The notes: generated by a model not told the origin, from the letters alone. A stretch of DNA of 64,000 nucleotides from Cristatella mucedo (GCA_009760855.2 WPIO01000001.1:7435001-7499000); one strand, 5' to 3'. Counted from the first letter of the stretch, positions 1 through 11,589 are shown. Made by a program: numbers and translations.

Positions 1-880
1 CGCTGCCGTCGGGTTCGAATTAGGCGCGTCTGCGTGCGGCTTCTGTCGACCACGTGCTTGCCGTGCGCGCGAGCTGTCGGCGCTCGACATTCTCTTGCGG
101 GCGACGCAAGGGTTTCATTTCCGAGAGGCTGGCGCGCGGAGCGTCGCGCTCACAGATCCCCAGGGTCAACCGGTGCGCAGTCGAACGGCACTGACCGCGA
201 ACGCCCGACTTCGGTGGTGCGAAGCCCGAGTGCGACCGAAGCGGGAATGCAGCGAGCTACGGCAGCCCCGGCGGTTGGCCGCCGTTGTGGAGAAACAATC
301 CAGCTTTGTACTGTCAAGGCTTTGTACTGTCTAGGGCGTACGGCCGAGCCTTTCTTTTAGCACAGTCGACGGTGGCATTCAATCGCCCAGTACAATCGCT
401 CGGTGCGGTTCCATCGTCGGAAGCCTCTCGGTTATGCGCCAAGGCCAGCGAGGCGCGGTGACTTCCGAGCGCACGCCGCTCTCTGGAAGCGAGGAGCGGC
501 CCGCCGGAAGTCGCCTACATACGAGACGGGACGGCTTCCAAGATGAGGCCGCACGCGTCTTCGCGGGCGCACACGTCACAGCAGCACCTGATTCCTTCCA
601 TATGTAACGAATCCGTGATCGCAGACCGCGAGGCTGTTTGCGAGCTGCTGCTTTGTTCGCGAGCTGCTTCCGGCTAATGCCACTCGCCGGAACCGGACAC
701 TTGGTGTCCGTGGCAGAGACGGCTTTTCCTGCCCACCCTAAATGCCTGCTTGCGCTTCCGGAAGAACATCCTGACTCGTCATCATTGGCGTCAGACAGAG
801 TGATTGCGCATCGTTTCCAGCACGTCGTTTAGAGTCGCAGCTCCACATAAGTGTGCTCATGTGCGCACAAGCACGCGTGC
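1..880. other. GC-rich DNA, no gene seen
   Basis: CpG-rich sequence with short open frames on both strands that overlap one another and resemble no protein family I know. Long frames are expected by chance at this base composition. Confidence 0.5.
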
Positions 881-915
881 ACGCACACACACACACACAT
901 ATATACACACAGACA

Positions 916-950
<35 letters not shown>

Positions 951-951
951 G
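881..951. repeat. (CA)n microsatellite
   Basis: Interrupted CA dinucleotide run with short AT and GACA interruptions. Confidence 0.95.
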
Positions 952-1053
952 CCGAAGCGTTTTCTGGTTTGACACGAAACTCGTCGTTGGAGTCTTCAAC
1001 ATTTGCTGCCGTTAAAGCCTTGGGATGTGGCAAAGTGTGAGCAGACGTAGACG

Positions 1054-1416
1054 CAGTCGGGAGAAATGGCTTGAATAAGGGATGATGGAATAGAGTGGGG
1101 GAGGGAGGAGAGAGGGATGAGGCGATTGTGCGAGAGGGGAGAGAGGAAGTTACACACGGGGAGAGAGTGAAGAGAGGGAGTGAGGAGAGAAAGAGACGGA
1201 GTGAGAAAGAGTGGGCGACAGAAAGCGAGAGAGACGAGAAAGGAGAGCAGAAATGAGAGAGAGAGAGAGAGACGAGACGAGAAAGGGTGCCGGCGAGAGG
1301 GGGACAGAGGGAAGCGAGGATGGACGAGGATAGTGAGAAGAGAGTGAATGCTCTTGTACGCTGCGCGCAACAGTTCGCGTGCGCGTCGCGTACGTACGTA
1401 CGTACGTACGTACGCG
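1054..1416. repeat. purine-rich GA tract followed by (CGTA)n
   Basis: About 270 bases of G/A-rich low-complexity sequence on the + strand are followed, at about 1388-1413, by a CGTA tetranucleotide run that is self-complementary. Apparent proteins across it are low-complexity. Confidence 0.85.
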
Positions 1417-1590
1417 CACGCGACGCTAACCTTGCGTACGCGCGTACGAATGCCAGGCGTGTGTACCGCTAGTGAGGGCGTGCCAGCGCGCGGGAGTTGC
1501 GTGTGACAGCAAGCCGATTGCAAACGCGCGATTGTGAGGCTTGCCACGAGAACACTCGGGGCGAGGAAGCGATGAAGAATGGACAAAAAC

Positions 1591-1774
1591 TTATTATAAT
1601 ATTATTATACTAACTGATTTAGCAGCCTCTTTTTTCTAGTGACAGAAGAGCCTTTACGGCTTCCACCGTTGCCTGCAGGGGCGATAAAGGATCGCCAACC
1701 ACAGGATTCGAATCCACGACCTCGGTCCCGAGGTAGTGAAAAGCAGCCGCCTTACCTGTTGTGCCATCACGAGC
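1591..1774 (-). mobile_element. SINE-A, tRNA-derived retroposon
   Basis: Read on the minus strand it starts with a tRNA-like head carrying a B box (GGATTCGAA read on +, i.e. GTTCGAATCC on -). A conserved body follows (a GATCCTTTATCGCC segment, then GTAAAGGCTCTTCTGTC), then the CAGCTAAATC-type end and an AT-rich tail. It belongs to the same family as copies at 8229, 14381, 37047, 38945, 50766, 55843 and 58584. It is near full length. Confidence 0.85.
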
Positions 1775-1989
1775 GTGAGTTGCGCGTACGGGTAGGAGTT
1801 GCAAGAGCGGCATTTCGTGCTGAGAGGTTACTACTGGGTGGCGTTGGCTTGCGTCACCGGGTTGGTGTTTGTCTTGAGCTTGCGGTGAGCGCTCCGCGGG
1901 AAACGAGGCAGAGCTTTCTTTCAAAGGGATTCGCCATTATCGAAGGTGAATATGTCAGGCCAAGTGCCAGACCAAAGAGCTGGGCGCAC

Positions 1990-2880
1990 TCCTTTTAATG
2001 AGTGCGAGAGAATCCTCGCCGGCGAACGCCGATGAACGCACAAGATCCCAGCCAGCCAGGTGCCACCTTTTCGACGCACCGCTGCCGCTAAACCGAGTGT
2101 CCCCCCACGCGACTCGCTCCTCGCCAGTGTCCACGAAATGCCACTTGAACAGGCCGCGTGCCCGACTCGCCGCTCACATGCGCAGCAGCGAAGCGCTGCC
2201 ATTCGCGCGCGCGCGAGCGCCGCCAAGCGCTACGTTCTCTCTCAGCTCAGCGCTGCGCCGCTTGAATTTCCTACTCTCAGCCGCCAGCTCCCAGTCTAGG
2301 CGGCTGTCTTGAGATTTCGCCCGGATAATGTAGAAACCTGGGCAGCGGCTCAGAAAGAAGGAATGGTAGCTGCAATTAATGAAGCCGACCTCAGCACCGC
2401 TCCGAGGAGGATGGTAGTGGGTGGGCGGGGCGGGGCGGGGCGGGGCTGGGCTGGGCGGGGCGGTCGGGGTGGAAGAATGAGACGTCGAGCATGCTAGCGA
2501 AGCGCTCTCGCGTGCGCGACACACGCAGCTTTCGAGACTGCGCCAGTACCGCCGCCGCCAGTGCAAACGGGCGCGTCGTCGTCCGAATTCGCGCGGAGGC
2601 TACGAGCGGTACGGTGCGGGCAACTGGAAGCGCGCGGCGAAGTAATGGACAGCTCTCGAACTGGGACGACCTTTACGGCCGGCTACCGCGCAGGTGCGTG
2701 CGCACATCGGGGCCGGGGTCAACGAGAATAGCAGCTCTTCGTGGTGCGCTGGTCGAATTTCCATCAGCCGATCGCTCGAATAGCATAAAGCCGTCTCCGG
2801 AAGTGGTGGCGAGGAGAGTTTCACTAACGCGCTTCCGCTCGCAATAAAGTGCGCGTGAATCAGCTTACGATAATAGCGAC
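1990..2880. other. CpG-rich island with G-rich core, no gene assigned
   Basis: High CpG density. The stretch at about 2414-2470 is a run of GGGGC units, resembling GC boxes and with potential for G-quadruplex formation. This is the composition of a promoter island, but no splice-compatible coding exon was recognised next to it. Confidence 0.45.
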
Positions 2881-3005
2881 TTGGGTTAACGGTGAGCGGC
2901 GGCGGCGTGCAGGAGCGGGTTTAGTAACCCGAGCACCCCAAAGCAAAGAAAGCTGCGGAGCATGTAGGTAGGACAGAAAGCGTGAGGATAATAGAAAGCA
3001 AGGGG

Positions 3006-3007
<2 letters not shown>

Positions 3008-3066
<59 letters not shown>

Positions 3067-4050
3067 GAGTAAAGGCGTTAGGGGAGAGGCAGCGGAGAAA
3101 GAGAGAGCAATGGCGGTGAGGAGATGAGGGGTAGATGGAAAGAGACTATCGGGGGGGCGGGCAAACAAAAAAGAGCATAGACGGAGGAAATGAGGAGAGA
3201 AGGCAGGGAGGGAAAAAGAGAATAGGAGCAAGGCAGGGGAGCTGCCGAAAAGAGGGAGAGCGAGATGGAAAGAGACAGAGAGAGATACAGAGAGAGAGGA
3301 GAGAGAGGAGAGAGACAGAGGCAGAGAGAGACAGAGAGACAGAGACGCAGAGAGAAAGAGTGAGAGAGTCAGAGAGACAGAATGAATGTTTGAGATAGAG
3401 AGACAGAGACAGAGACACAGAGACACAGAGACACAGAGATACACAGAGATACACAGAGATATAGAGGCAGAGAGACAGAGAGCGAGACAGAGAGAGACAG
3501 AGAGAGACAGAGAGAGACAGAGAGAGACAGAGAGAGACAGAGAGAGACAGAGAGAGACAGAGAGAGACAGAGAGAGACAGAGAGAGACAGAGAGAGAGAC
3601 AGAGAGAGACAGAGAGAGACAGAGAGAGACAGAGAGAGACAGAGAGAGACAGTGAGAGACAGAGAGAGACAGAGAGAGACAGAGAGAGACAGAGAGAGAC
3701 AGAGAGAGACAGAGAGAGACAAAGGCACAGAGAGACAGTGAGACAGAGACAGAGACACAGAGACAGAGACAGAGACACAGAGACACAGAGACACAGAGAC
3801 ACAGAGACACAGAGAGACAGAGACACAGAGACACAGAGAGACAGAGACACAGAGACACAGAGACACAGAGACACAGAGACACAAAGAAACAGAGACACAG
3901 AGACACAAAGACACAAAGACACAGACACAGAAACACAGAGAGGCAAGAGACAGAGACAGAAAGAGAAAGAGTGAGAGAGACAGAGACAGAGAGAGAAAGA
4001 GAAAGAGTGAGAGAGACGCAGACAGAGACAGAGAGAGAAAGAGAAGGAGT

Positions 4051-4095
<45 letters not shown>

Positions 4096-4209
4096 GGGGA
4101 GAGAGAGAAAGAGACAGAGACAGAGAGACAGAAAGAGAGAGACAGAGACAGAGACAGAGACAGAGACAGAGACAGAGACAGAGAGACAGAGAGACAGAGA
4201 GACAGAGAC

Positions 4210-4259
<50 letters not shown>

Positions 4260-4290
4260 AAGAGAGGAGAGAGGAGCAGAAAGAGAGTAA
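3008..4290. repeat. 1.3 kb GA/GACA purine mosaic array
   Basis: Almost purely purine + strand. It starts with a pure (GA)n run to about 3065. Blocks of a ten-base unit AGAGAGACAG (about 3480-3720), of ACACAGAG units (about 3730-3940) and GA runs with GAAA and GACA interruptions to about 4255 follow. Open frames in several phases on both strands (Ser/Leu/Cys-rich or Arg/Glu-rich) are products of the repeat. Confidence 0.95.
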
Positions 4291-4299
4291 TGGTGTTCA

Positions 4300-5700
4300 G
4301 GGAGCTGTGGTGAGGCAGGGAGTGCAGGCTGAAGGCGCGAAGAAGCACTCGAGAAGGGAACTGAACTTAAGAATACAAACTGAGAGCAGCAGTTGGCATG
4401 AAGAGACCGATAGTGACTTCAGAGGAATCTGCGCTAGCTCTTGCTGCACCCACCAGCCACTGGAGGCTGACGGTGGTCACAGGGCGTTGCGTCAGCTCGT
4501 GAGTCCGGGGACCCTCCCCCCCGGATATGCTCGGCTACACCTCGATAACGCGCGCCTTCCATGATGTCTGCGTTTCGTCAAACCGCGGGCGCCAGCGCGC
4601 GATCTTGGCTGTCGAGAGGCGAGCGATGCTGGACCAATTACTTTGCTTTCGCGAGCGCCCGTTCGTGGTGAGAGGAGAAGAGCGGGTTTTAAGCTAAGTG
4701 AATACACCTCGTGAATATAGCATCTTTTGTACGGCTAGAGGAGCGCCTCGTTTGCTGATTACTCGCTAACAAACGTTCGTTATGGCGATAGCGAAGTGCT
4801 AATTATAGTCTCTTTCACTTTATTCCGAGAGCCATCGCACTCCGCGCCGACCCGCTCGCGTTACTCAGCGGACGCTGCTATGCAGTCGGGCGTGCGATGG
4901 GCTGCGTGAGCGGGTCGCAGACCGGATGTTAAGCTCCTCGGCTACGCCGGCGCGCGCGGAACCGTGCGACTCGCTGCCGACGCATCGTTTTGCGGCAGTG
5001 GCGGCGGCGACGACGACGACGTCCAAGGGCGGCGGGCTTTCCCAGCTCGTCGCGCTCTTTGAGTCGTAGGCGGCGATTTCTCGCACGCAGCCCCCGGCGT
5101 CGTCGGACTGCCTTGGGGGTGACGCCGGCGCGCGACTCTTACCAGAGGGAGTTCGAGCGCGATTAGAAGCCGCGCTGCCCAGCCACCACCGGCGAGCAGA
5201 CGGACCGCGCGGATGGCGGCAGGAAGCTCGACGGTTCACTCGACGGTGCCACCGCGACGACGGCGATCGCTGCCGCTAGGAGGCTGGTCTGAGCGCCGGA
5301 AGTTAGACGCTCCACTTCCGTAGCCCGCTGCGAAGCTTTGAGCGCTGAGACTGTCGTGCTTAGCGGTACCCGCCAAACCCAACGGGTGAAAATTTATTTC
5401 GAACCTCTATCATAGTGTGAGGCATAGAAAAAAACGCAGTTCGCTACTAAACTTCACCATGCTATGGCTGCAACCAGAATTCAGCAGCGGGTCATGCATT
5501 ACGATTGTCAGGAACCGGGCACGCCGTACACGTACAGCGAGCTGGCGCCCGCACTCGCCCGACGCGCCGCTTCGCTCGGCACTTCCCTCGGGTTCCCGCT
5601 CTCCTTCCGACTGCAACCGCTCGGCCGCCCCTTCCTCCGGGATGTGTAGAATTGGCTGTGCGGTCAGTAGCATCCCGAGAATCGACTAGCTCGCGCGTCT
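4300..5700. other. GC-rich DNA, no gene seen
   Basis: CpG-rich with scattered GCC/CGA runs. Several open frames overlap on both strands without recognisable domains or consistent splice sites. Confidence 0.45.
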
Positions 5701-5705
5701 GACGC

Positions 5706-5828
5706 GAGAATACCGAAAGCCGCTTAGGCTGTGAGTGCGCTATACAAAACTCTCCTGCGTAACACCCACACGGTCTTAATGACTTTGTGGAGTTACAGAC
5801 GGAGATACATTACATTACAATACTACTG
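5706..5828 (+). repeat. dispersed repeat C, copy 1
   Basis: About 120 bases are similar to 60462-60600. Shared blocks include ACCGAAAGCC, GTGC.CTAT, CACACCCACA and GTCTT, then GGAGATAC. The copy ends in a short TACAT-type repeat, which suggests the 3' end of a retroposon. Family unknown. Confidence 0.5.
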
Positions 5829-6097
5829 TCCATCCAGCGGGCGACTTCCTTGCCATCCGCTGCTTCCAGCCAGCGCGAGCGATACTGCTTCAACTCTCGC
5901 TATTCCTTGCTGCGTGAGATTGAAGCTCCTTGCCGCGGATGGCTCTTCAAAAGCAGCAGCCGCTTTGAGCGGGCTGTAGACGAACGTCCGGTAAAGGCCA
6001 GTTAGCTGGTTGCCAAAGTTTTGCTGCGAGTCATTCTTTACAGCTTCGCGAAGTTGGAGACGGTTGTGCAATGAACAAGAGCTCGTGCTCACGTAAA

Positions 6098-6120
6098 TGA
6101 ATAAATAAATAAATAAATAC

Positions 6121-6190
<70 letters not shown>

Positions 6191-6195
6191 CACTT
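6098..6195. repeat. compound (AAAT)n (AT)n (GT)n microsatellite
   Basis: An AATA tetranucleotide run passes into AT and then GT dinucleotides. Confidence 0.95.
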
Positions 6196-6679
6196 ATATA
6201 TTTATATTTATATCCTATCTTATTCGTATTGTGTAGGTGTGATTTGTAAACTAAAGACTGAAACTCACTTCCGGTTACAGTCACCGTCTGCATTGACTTT
6301 GAATAATGAATCATTAAAGTTTTAGCTACTGAGTACCGGTTCCACTGAGTTTTCCCTGAGCCCAGTGGACTTTTCCTCAGTGCACTTTATGGGCTTGAGT
6401 GTTCGTGATTCAGTGCACGTTACTAACCAGGGGTCATGCTAACGAGCGGCCCTGCCTGTCGTCTTGTGTTCTTTTGCATGGTTGTCCAAGCCTGATACCT
6501 ATTTTGTAATTAATCCTGGCTAATGTCACGACATCAAATTACTTGACGACGTTTAAACAGACGCAAAAGATGCACCTATTTCTTACAGCATTTGCTGTGT
6601 CCTTGTGAATTATTATTTTCGCGAAAAGGCGTGCTGACGCTGTGCAAGTCATTACAAAACGCACCGACACGCTATGTTT

Positions 6680-6735
6680 ATAGCCTATGCAAAGTGTTTA
6701 GAAAGAGATTTAGTTCTCTGAGGGCAAAATGCAAA
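6680..6735 (+). mobile_element. degenerate L2-like LINE/SINE-B 3' tail
   Basis: Contains AAAGTGTTTAGAAAGAGAT followed by TTCTCTGAGGGC, a worn version of the LINE 3' hairpin. Flanking DNA at 6200-6900 shows nothing else. Confidence 0.45.
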
Positions 6736-7074
6736 TGCATTCTTAGCATATCCCTAATAATTACTTCCAGCGAAGCAAGTTGCAAAGCGCTTGGGCAGCA
6801 ATTGATTTTCTCTTGTGCCACTATAGAAAAAGACTTGCAATTATTATTAAATACAGGTTTATACAGGTATGTATAAATCGCATATGTGAGTTATTGCTAA
6901 CGCGCCGCTCTAGCACGAACACTCATTCCGCTGGGCAGCGTGCGCCGTTTTCCGTCGCCGCGGCCTGGTCCGCCGACCTCGAGCCGCCTGACAACGGCAG
7001 CGCGGGCCGTTTGCGCAGCAAGATGGCGCCTGTCGCCGCGTGCGTGCGCGCGGGGACAGGCGGGTGGGCTGCGG

Positions 7075-7075
<1 letters not shown>

Positions 7076-7145
<70 letters not shown>
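7076..7145. repeat. (CT)n-(GA)n perfect palindrome
   Basis: About 33 bases of CT repeat meet about 37 bases of GA repeat at a CTCGAG centre. The whole is a near-perfect inverted repeat with no spacer, able to form a cruciform. Confidence 0.95.
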
Positions 7146-7148
<3 letters not shown>

Positions 7149-7347
7149 CGGGAGCGCTCCTCTCGCCGCACTTTATTTAGCGCGACCTGAGCGCGCAGCT
7201 GCGACGGCAGCGAGGCCGACAGGCCGGCCGCAGATACGCACAGCGTCGGCCGACAGCGGACGATAGCGGAGTCGTAGGGCGCCGAGCCTCGACGGCTGCG
7301 CCCGTCGCTGGCGGGCGACGCGGGTGACGCCGCGAGCTGTCCAGGTC

Positions 7348-7464
7348 ATGGCGCGCAGTGGCAGCGGCGCCGTCGGCGGCGGCCACCGCGGCTTTCTCTC
7401 GAGAAGGCCGCGTAGGCCGACGGCGCGCTCGCGGCGCGGGTCTTTGATCGGACTCACCGTGCAG
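7348..7464 (+). CDS. possible first coding exon, product unknown
   Basis: An ATG in a fair context (GTCATGG) opens 39 codons that end exactly at a CAG|GTAACC donor, in phase 0, inside a CpG island. The peptide is basic and Gly/Arg/Ser-rich (starts MARSGSGAVGGG, ends RRGSLIGLTVQ). No following exon was recognised and I know no matching protein. GC-rich DNA gives such frames by chance, so this is only a candidate. Confidence 0.2.
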
Positions 7465-8164
7465 GTAACCTTAAGTGCAATTACCGAGCGCTAGTATGTG
7501 GCGTGCGCGCGCGCGCGAGACCGGCGCGGCGGCCACGCCTCCGCGGGCCCAGCCCCAAGAGAAACGAGCGGCTCGGCGGCGGGCGCTCCGGGTGGCGATG
7601 ACGTGGCCCGCCCGCCCACGCTCTCCGCGCCGCACCGCGGCATTTCCGCTTGCGCATGCCGAGCCCGGCGAAGCGGCGCTGCATCCGCGGCCGCTGCACC
7701 GGGCTCGCTGCCCGTGCCCTCGGTACAGTGGCCTACACTAACGAAGCCCTTTGCCAAGAGTTTTAGACATGAACAGCTGAGAGCCAACCGACGTAATCGC
7801 TGCCGCCGTCGCAGGATTAATAAGATGCCAGAAGGCTGGCCGGCATGTCGACCGCCGGGCGTCGGCGTGACACTAATTAGCAAGGCATTCGTGCCAGCGC
7901 TGGCAGCTTTCTATTGGAGAGGCTTACTCGATCTGCAGTTTCGAAAATGTCGCTCGCCGGCCGGCGAGCTGCGCGGAGAAGCCGCGCGTCCGTTCCCTTC
8001 AGCACTATTTCCCAGTCTCGACGTTGGTGCGCCGAGCGGTATCGCCACCGGACCGGTGCCGTCGGCGGACAGGTGACGTCACCGCGAGTCGCCGTCGCCG
8101 CCAGCCGCAGCAGTGAAAGCGCGCGGATTTCGATGCGCAAAAATGAAGAGCGAACATGAACGCG

Positions 8165-8228
8165 AGAGGGATAGACAGGCAGACCGACAAACAGACAGAC
8201 AGATAGATAGATGGGTGGATAAATGAAT
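8165..8228. repeat. GACA/GATA tetranucleotide repeat
   Basis: Short run of GACAGACA and GATAGATA with GGAT variants, next to the SINE-A tail at 8229. Confidence 0.8.
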
Positions 8229-8352
8229 ACTGACTGATTTAACGGTCTCTTTGCATAGCGACAAAAGAGCTTTTACGGCTATCGGCACCGCTTGCGGCGG
8301 CGATAAAGACTCGCCCACTGCAGGATTCGAACCCACGACCCTCGGACCCGGC
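8229..8352 (-). mobile_element. SINE-A, 5' truncated
   Basis: The minus-strand 3' body is well conserved (GCGATAAAG complement, GGATTCGAA complement with the B box). Similarity stops shortly beyond the B box at about 8352, so the tRNA-like 5' end is missing or replaced. Confidence 0.8.
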
Positions 8353-8359
8353 TGCATCC

Positions 8360-9360
8360 CGGGGAGAATTGTCGTTCTCTTTTACGAGAGGATCGTTCCA
8401 TTTCGCGGGCCTCGCATTTGCACACATGGCACGTGAACGGAGTGTGCAGCTCGTTGGCCGTCCATTATCGCGATGAGCATTCCCGGCATCCCTCATTCGT
8501 TACGCTCCCCTAGTTAAGCATGTGTTGCGTGCGAGCACAGTTTCACGCAAGGTTTTGTCGCTTCCTAAGTCCGTCCGTCGTGATGATACAGGCAAGCGCA
8601 GGCACACTGCAGGTGCGGCGGTTTTTAAAGGCGTTGCGAAGGCAGCGAATTATATACTTGCTCCAATATATTTCATCATTAATGACCGGAGCCTAAGCGA
8701 AAGCGGGTGCCGGGATGGGCAAAATTAGTGTCCAAGCTTGACCGGAATCATTGTAATGAAGACTGTACGAATCCTGAAATCTTAAGGAATCGCGAAGCGA
8801 CTGCGGTGTGAATATGCGTCGCTCACGAGGCTGAGGACGTGCTTACGTAGCACCCGGAGCATAAGTGTAACTGCACTTTGGGCGAAGGAATGAATAGGGA
8901 ATACTTGGGGGACGTGTCCATTTGCACTGACGTAGTAGGGCAAGCGGTGCAGGCCTATATTTGCCCAAAGATATGAACAAAATGAGAGGACGATGAAAAA
9001 TATGGTGTAAGGCAGCGAACATTATATTCTAGAAAACGTGCAAGATCTGACGCTGGGTTCTGCTCAGTTTATTGGCTAAAGTAATGGCTGTATTAATTAG
9101 TCGTTTGCATAGCACCTCAGAAGAAGCAAATCCTAATCCAGGTGCATTACTGCTCACTACAACAGAAGCAATCACCTTCAAAGGTCTTCAGTCCATATAC
9201 ATCTTGAGTCAGGACTTCGCTTCCGGCTTCGGTCACAGCGTGCGACGACTTAGCATAATTAAGTCCCAGCTAAAGACGTATCTAATTCCGTTCTGCTGTC
9301 GGTACGCTCCTACCCCCTCCCCGTGAACATGTTTGTTTTGCTTTCGCGTGCTTTGCATGC
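8360..9360. other. unique-looking DNA, nothing identified
   Basis: Mixed composition without a long open frame, a recognisable repeat or a splice-consistent exon. Confidence 0.4.
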
Positions 9361-9361
9361 T

Positions 9362-9421
9362 TTCCTGCTCATGATTCCTTTGTGTGCCTATGTGTACTGA
9401 CACTGTGCACGCTGCCATGCC
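9362..9421 (+). mobile_element. short L2-like LINE 3' UTR fragment
   Basis: GTGCCTATGTGTACTGACAC and the following GTGCACGCTGCC match the LINE 3' UTR read in full elsewhere (for example 61680-61735 complement). It is cut by the GA array that starts at 9424. Confidence 0.55.
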
Positions 9422-9423
9422 GC

Positions 9424-9492
<69 letters not shown>

Positions 9493-9616
9493 TGAGATGG
9501 AGAGAGATGCAGAGAGAGAGACGGAGAGACAGAAAGAGTGAGAGTGAGAAAGACAGAGAGGAAGAGAGAGAGAGAGAGAGAGGCAGAGAGAAAAAGAGAG
9601 AGAGAGGCAGAGAGAA

Positions 9617-9691
<75 letters not shown>

Positions 9692-9774
9692 GACGGAGAG
9701 ACACACAGAGAGAAAGAGATAGACAGTGTGAGAGGTAGAGACAGAGAGAAAGAAAGAGACAGAGACAAAGTAAG

Positions 9775-9828
<54 letters not shown>

Positions 9829-9842
9829 AGAGAGAGAGAGGG
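9424..9842. repeat. GA-rich microsatellite array
   Basis: Three long (GA)n runs (about 9424-9488, 9618-9674, 9780-9824) are joined by GACAGA and GAAAGA variants, with a short (ACAG)n at about 9673-9690. Confidence 0.95.
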
Positions 9843-10164
9843 GACCCTGCAAGTCGATTCAGTGCTTGCTTGATAAGGGTCAGTGCAGCTCGAACCGAAG
9901 TATGAACCTATGGTATAGCAGCTACGCCATTGAAGGCAGACAAGACTAGCTGATGAGTTTTAGAGCTGCGTGCTTCAGGTCTCTACACACGGCGTGCGTT
10001 GCTCCGCTGCCAGAGCTAGTGAGGGTCACGCGGACATAGCAGGTGCGAAAGGTTTGCCGGCTTTCTCATAAAGGACGGTCCTTGCGCTGACAAATTAACT
10101 GTTGGCTGTTCCTTCTCAGAGGTTGAGTGGCCTTCCACCAACAAAGAATTTCCTTCCCGTTGAT

Positions 10165-10483
10165 CACGAAGCAGCGCACGGTCCCTTCCTTTTCACGAAG
10201 CAGCGCACGGTCCCTTCCTTTTCACGAAGCAGCGCACGGTCCCTTCCTTTTCACGAAGCAGCGCACGGTCCCTTCCTTTTCACGAAGCAGCGCATGGTCC
10301 CTTCCTTTTCACGAAGCAGCGCATGGTCCCTTCCTTTTCACGAAGCAGCGCACGCTCCCTTCCTTTTCACAAAGCAGCGCATGCTCCCTTCCTTTTCACG
10401 AAGCAGCGCACGCTCCCTTCCTTTTCACGAAGCAGCGAACGCTCCCTTCCTTTTCACGAAGCAGCGCATGCTCCCTTCCCGTA
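10165..10483 (+). repeat. 29-bp minisatellite, about 11 copies
   Basis: The unit begins CACGAAGCAGCGCACGGTCC and repeats every 29 bases from 10165. Copies differ mainly at two positions (CACGGT, CATGGT, CACGCT, CATGCT), with like variants next to each other. The period is not a multiple of three and the unit has no stop in the frames used, so a 141-codon frame (10102-10527) runs through it with a 29-residue super-period. I regard that frame as a by-product. Confidence 0.95.
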
Positions 10484-10649
10484 GGTGTCGTGCGAGAGTA
10501 GAAAATGCAGGCTTGCACAGCAAATAGCCACGGCGACAAGAGCGAGTCAACAATCTGCTCTGCGATCACGCCAGCATGTCGAGTAGAACAACATAGACTA
10601 CCAACCAGCCGTGTGCGGAGGCTGCTGCTCTCTCTCTCTCTCTCTCTCG

Positions 10650-11500
10650 GTTTCAAAAATCCGATCGCGAGCGAATGCATTTTGGAATACCTCTCACCTG
10701 CAGGTTCCGACGCAAAGTGGTGCTGTGAAAAGAATGTCATAAGAAGCATATGCTTTACGGTAACAAGATTTGCTGGAATGGCGAATTTTGTGTTTGCTAT
10801 TATGAAATCGTTCGAGATTATAACTAGTTCTTAAATCAAAGCATAATGGAACCTGATGAATCATTGTCCCACGGTTTAGACCGTACGCACCCACCGAAGC
10901 ATCTGTAGTGATGGTCAATCTGTTGCACGTTGGGCTTGGAGCTGAGTTCTACGCTAGGGCTGATACTCTACATATATAACTTCGTTGACTGTCTAGTGTA
11001 CTTCTCTACGCAAAAGCATGGAGTTGATGTAAAGCTTGACAGGCATTCTCGATTACTGCCTGGCTTTGCTCTTGTCGCCGAAGCTGCTCTCGCACCGCCG
11101 GAACGGCTTCCAGGGCTCGCTCCGCTGCCGCTTCGTGGCGCTGGCTCAAACAATACGGCTCACCCACCTGCAAGGACTAGCACCGGTTACGCAAGCTGTT
11201 ACGCAAGCAAGGTTGCGAAAGCTGTATCTACGGTGAAGGAGGACTCCAGCTCGGGGGCAGATGACGCGCTTTCATTGTAATAAATTAAAAGTATGCGCCT
11301 ATTGAAAGAGTTTAATTATCTTACCAAAAATAGCGTCGGGAGGTCTTGAAACGAATCCGCGATTAGACATGAGTCAAGACGCTTCGCTTTAATTTGCGAT
11401 GAGTTAGGGAGCGCGACGCTAAATGGTAGCAGAGTGTCTGTGTCCATTGTTTGCCATTGCTTGCCAGGGCAATTGACGCGCTTCCTTTCCAGCCAGCATA
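10650..11500. other. no gene seen
   Basis: Mixed-composition DNA after a short CT run (10626-10648). No recognisable repeat or exon. Confidence 0.4.
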
Positions 11501-11501
11501 T

Positions 11502-11560
11502 ATGAAAAGTGCCAAAAAAGAGATTTAATTCTCTTTGTGTGCTAGACACATTTTTTTTTA
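11502..11560 (+). mobile_element. degenerate LINE/SINE-B 3' tail
   Basis: AAAGTGCCAAAAAAGAGATT followed by TTCTCTTTGTGTGCTA resembles the conserved 3' hairpin with changes in the second arm. Confidence 0.4.
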
Positions 11561-11589
11561 GCTCTGTCGTATTTTACATTTTGATCGGT

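Larger units (their letters stand above)
6900..8150. other. CpG island
   Basis: Dense CpG and GC over 1.2 kb, broken by a CT/GA palindrome at 7076-7145. Open frames exist on both strands because stops are rare here. The only segment with a start codon in good context that runs cleanly into a donor is 7348-7464, listed separately. Confidence 0.5.

Noticed and set aside
2860-4348. Frames of 358 and 400 codons on the minus strand, Ser/Leu/Cys-rich
   Set aside because: Products of the GA/GACA repeat; several overlapping frames are open and no domain is present.
9233-9949. Overlapping frames across the 9.4-9.85 kb GA array
   Set aside because: Low-complexity translation of a microsatellite.
10102-10527. 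Repeat protein encoded by the 29-base minisatellite
   Set aside because: Two frames are open simultaneously and the flanks carry no coding signal.
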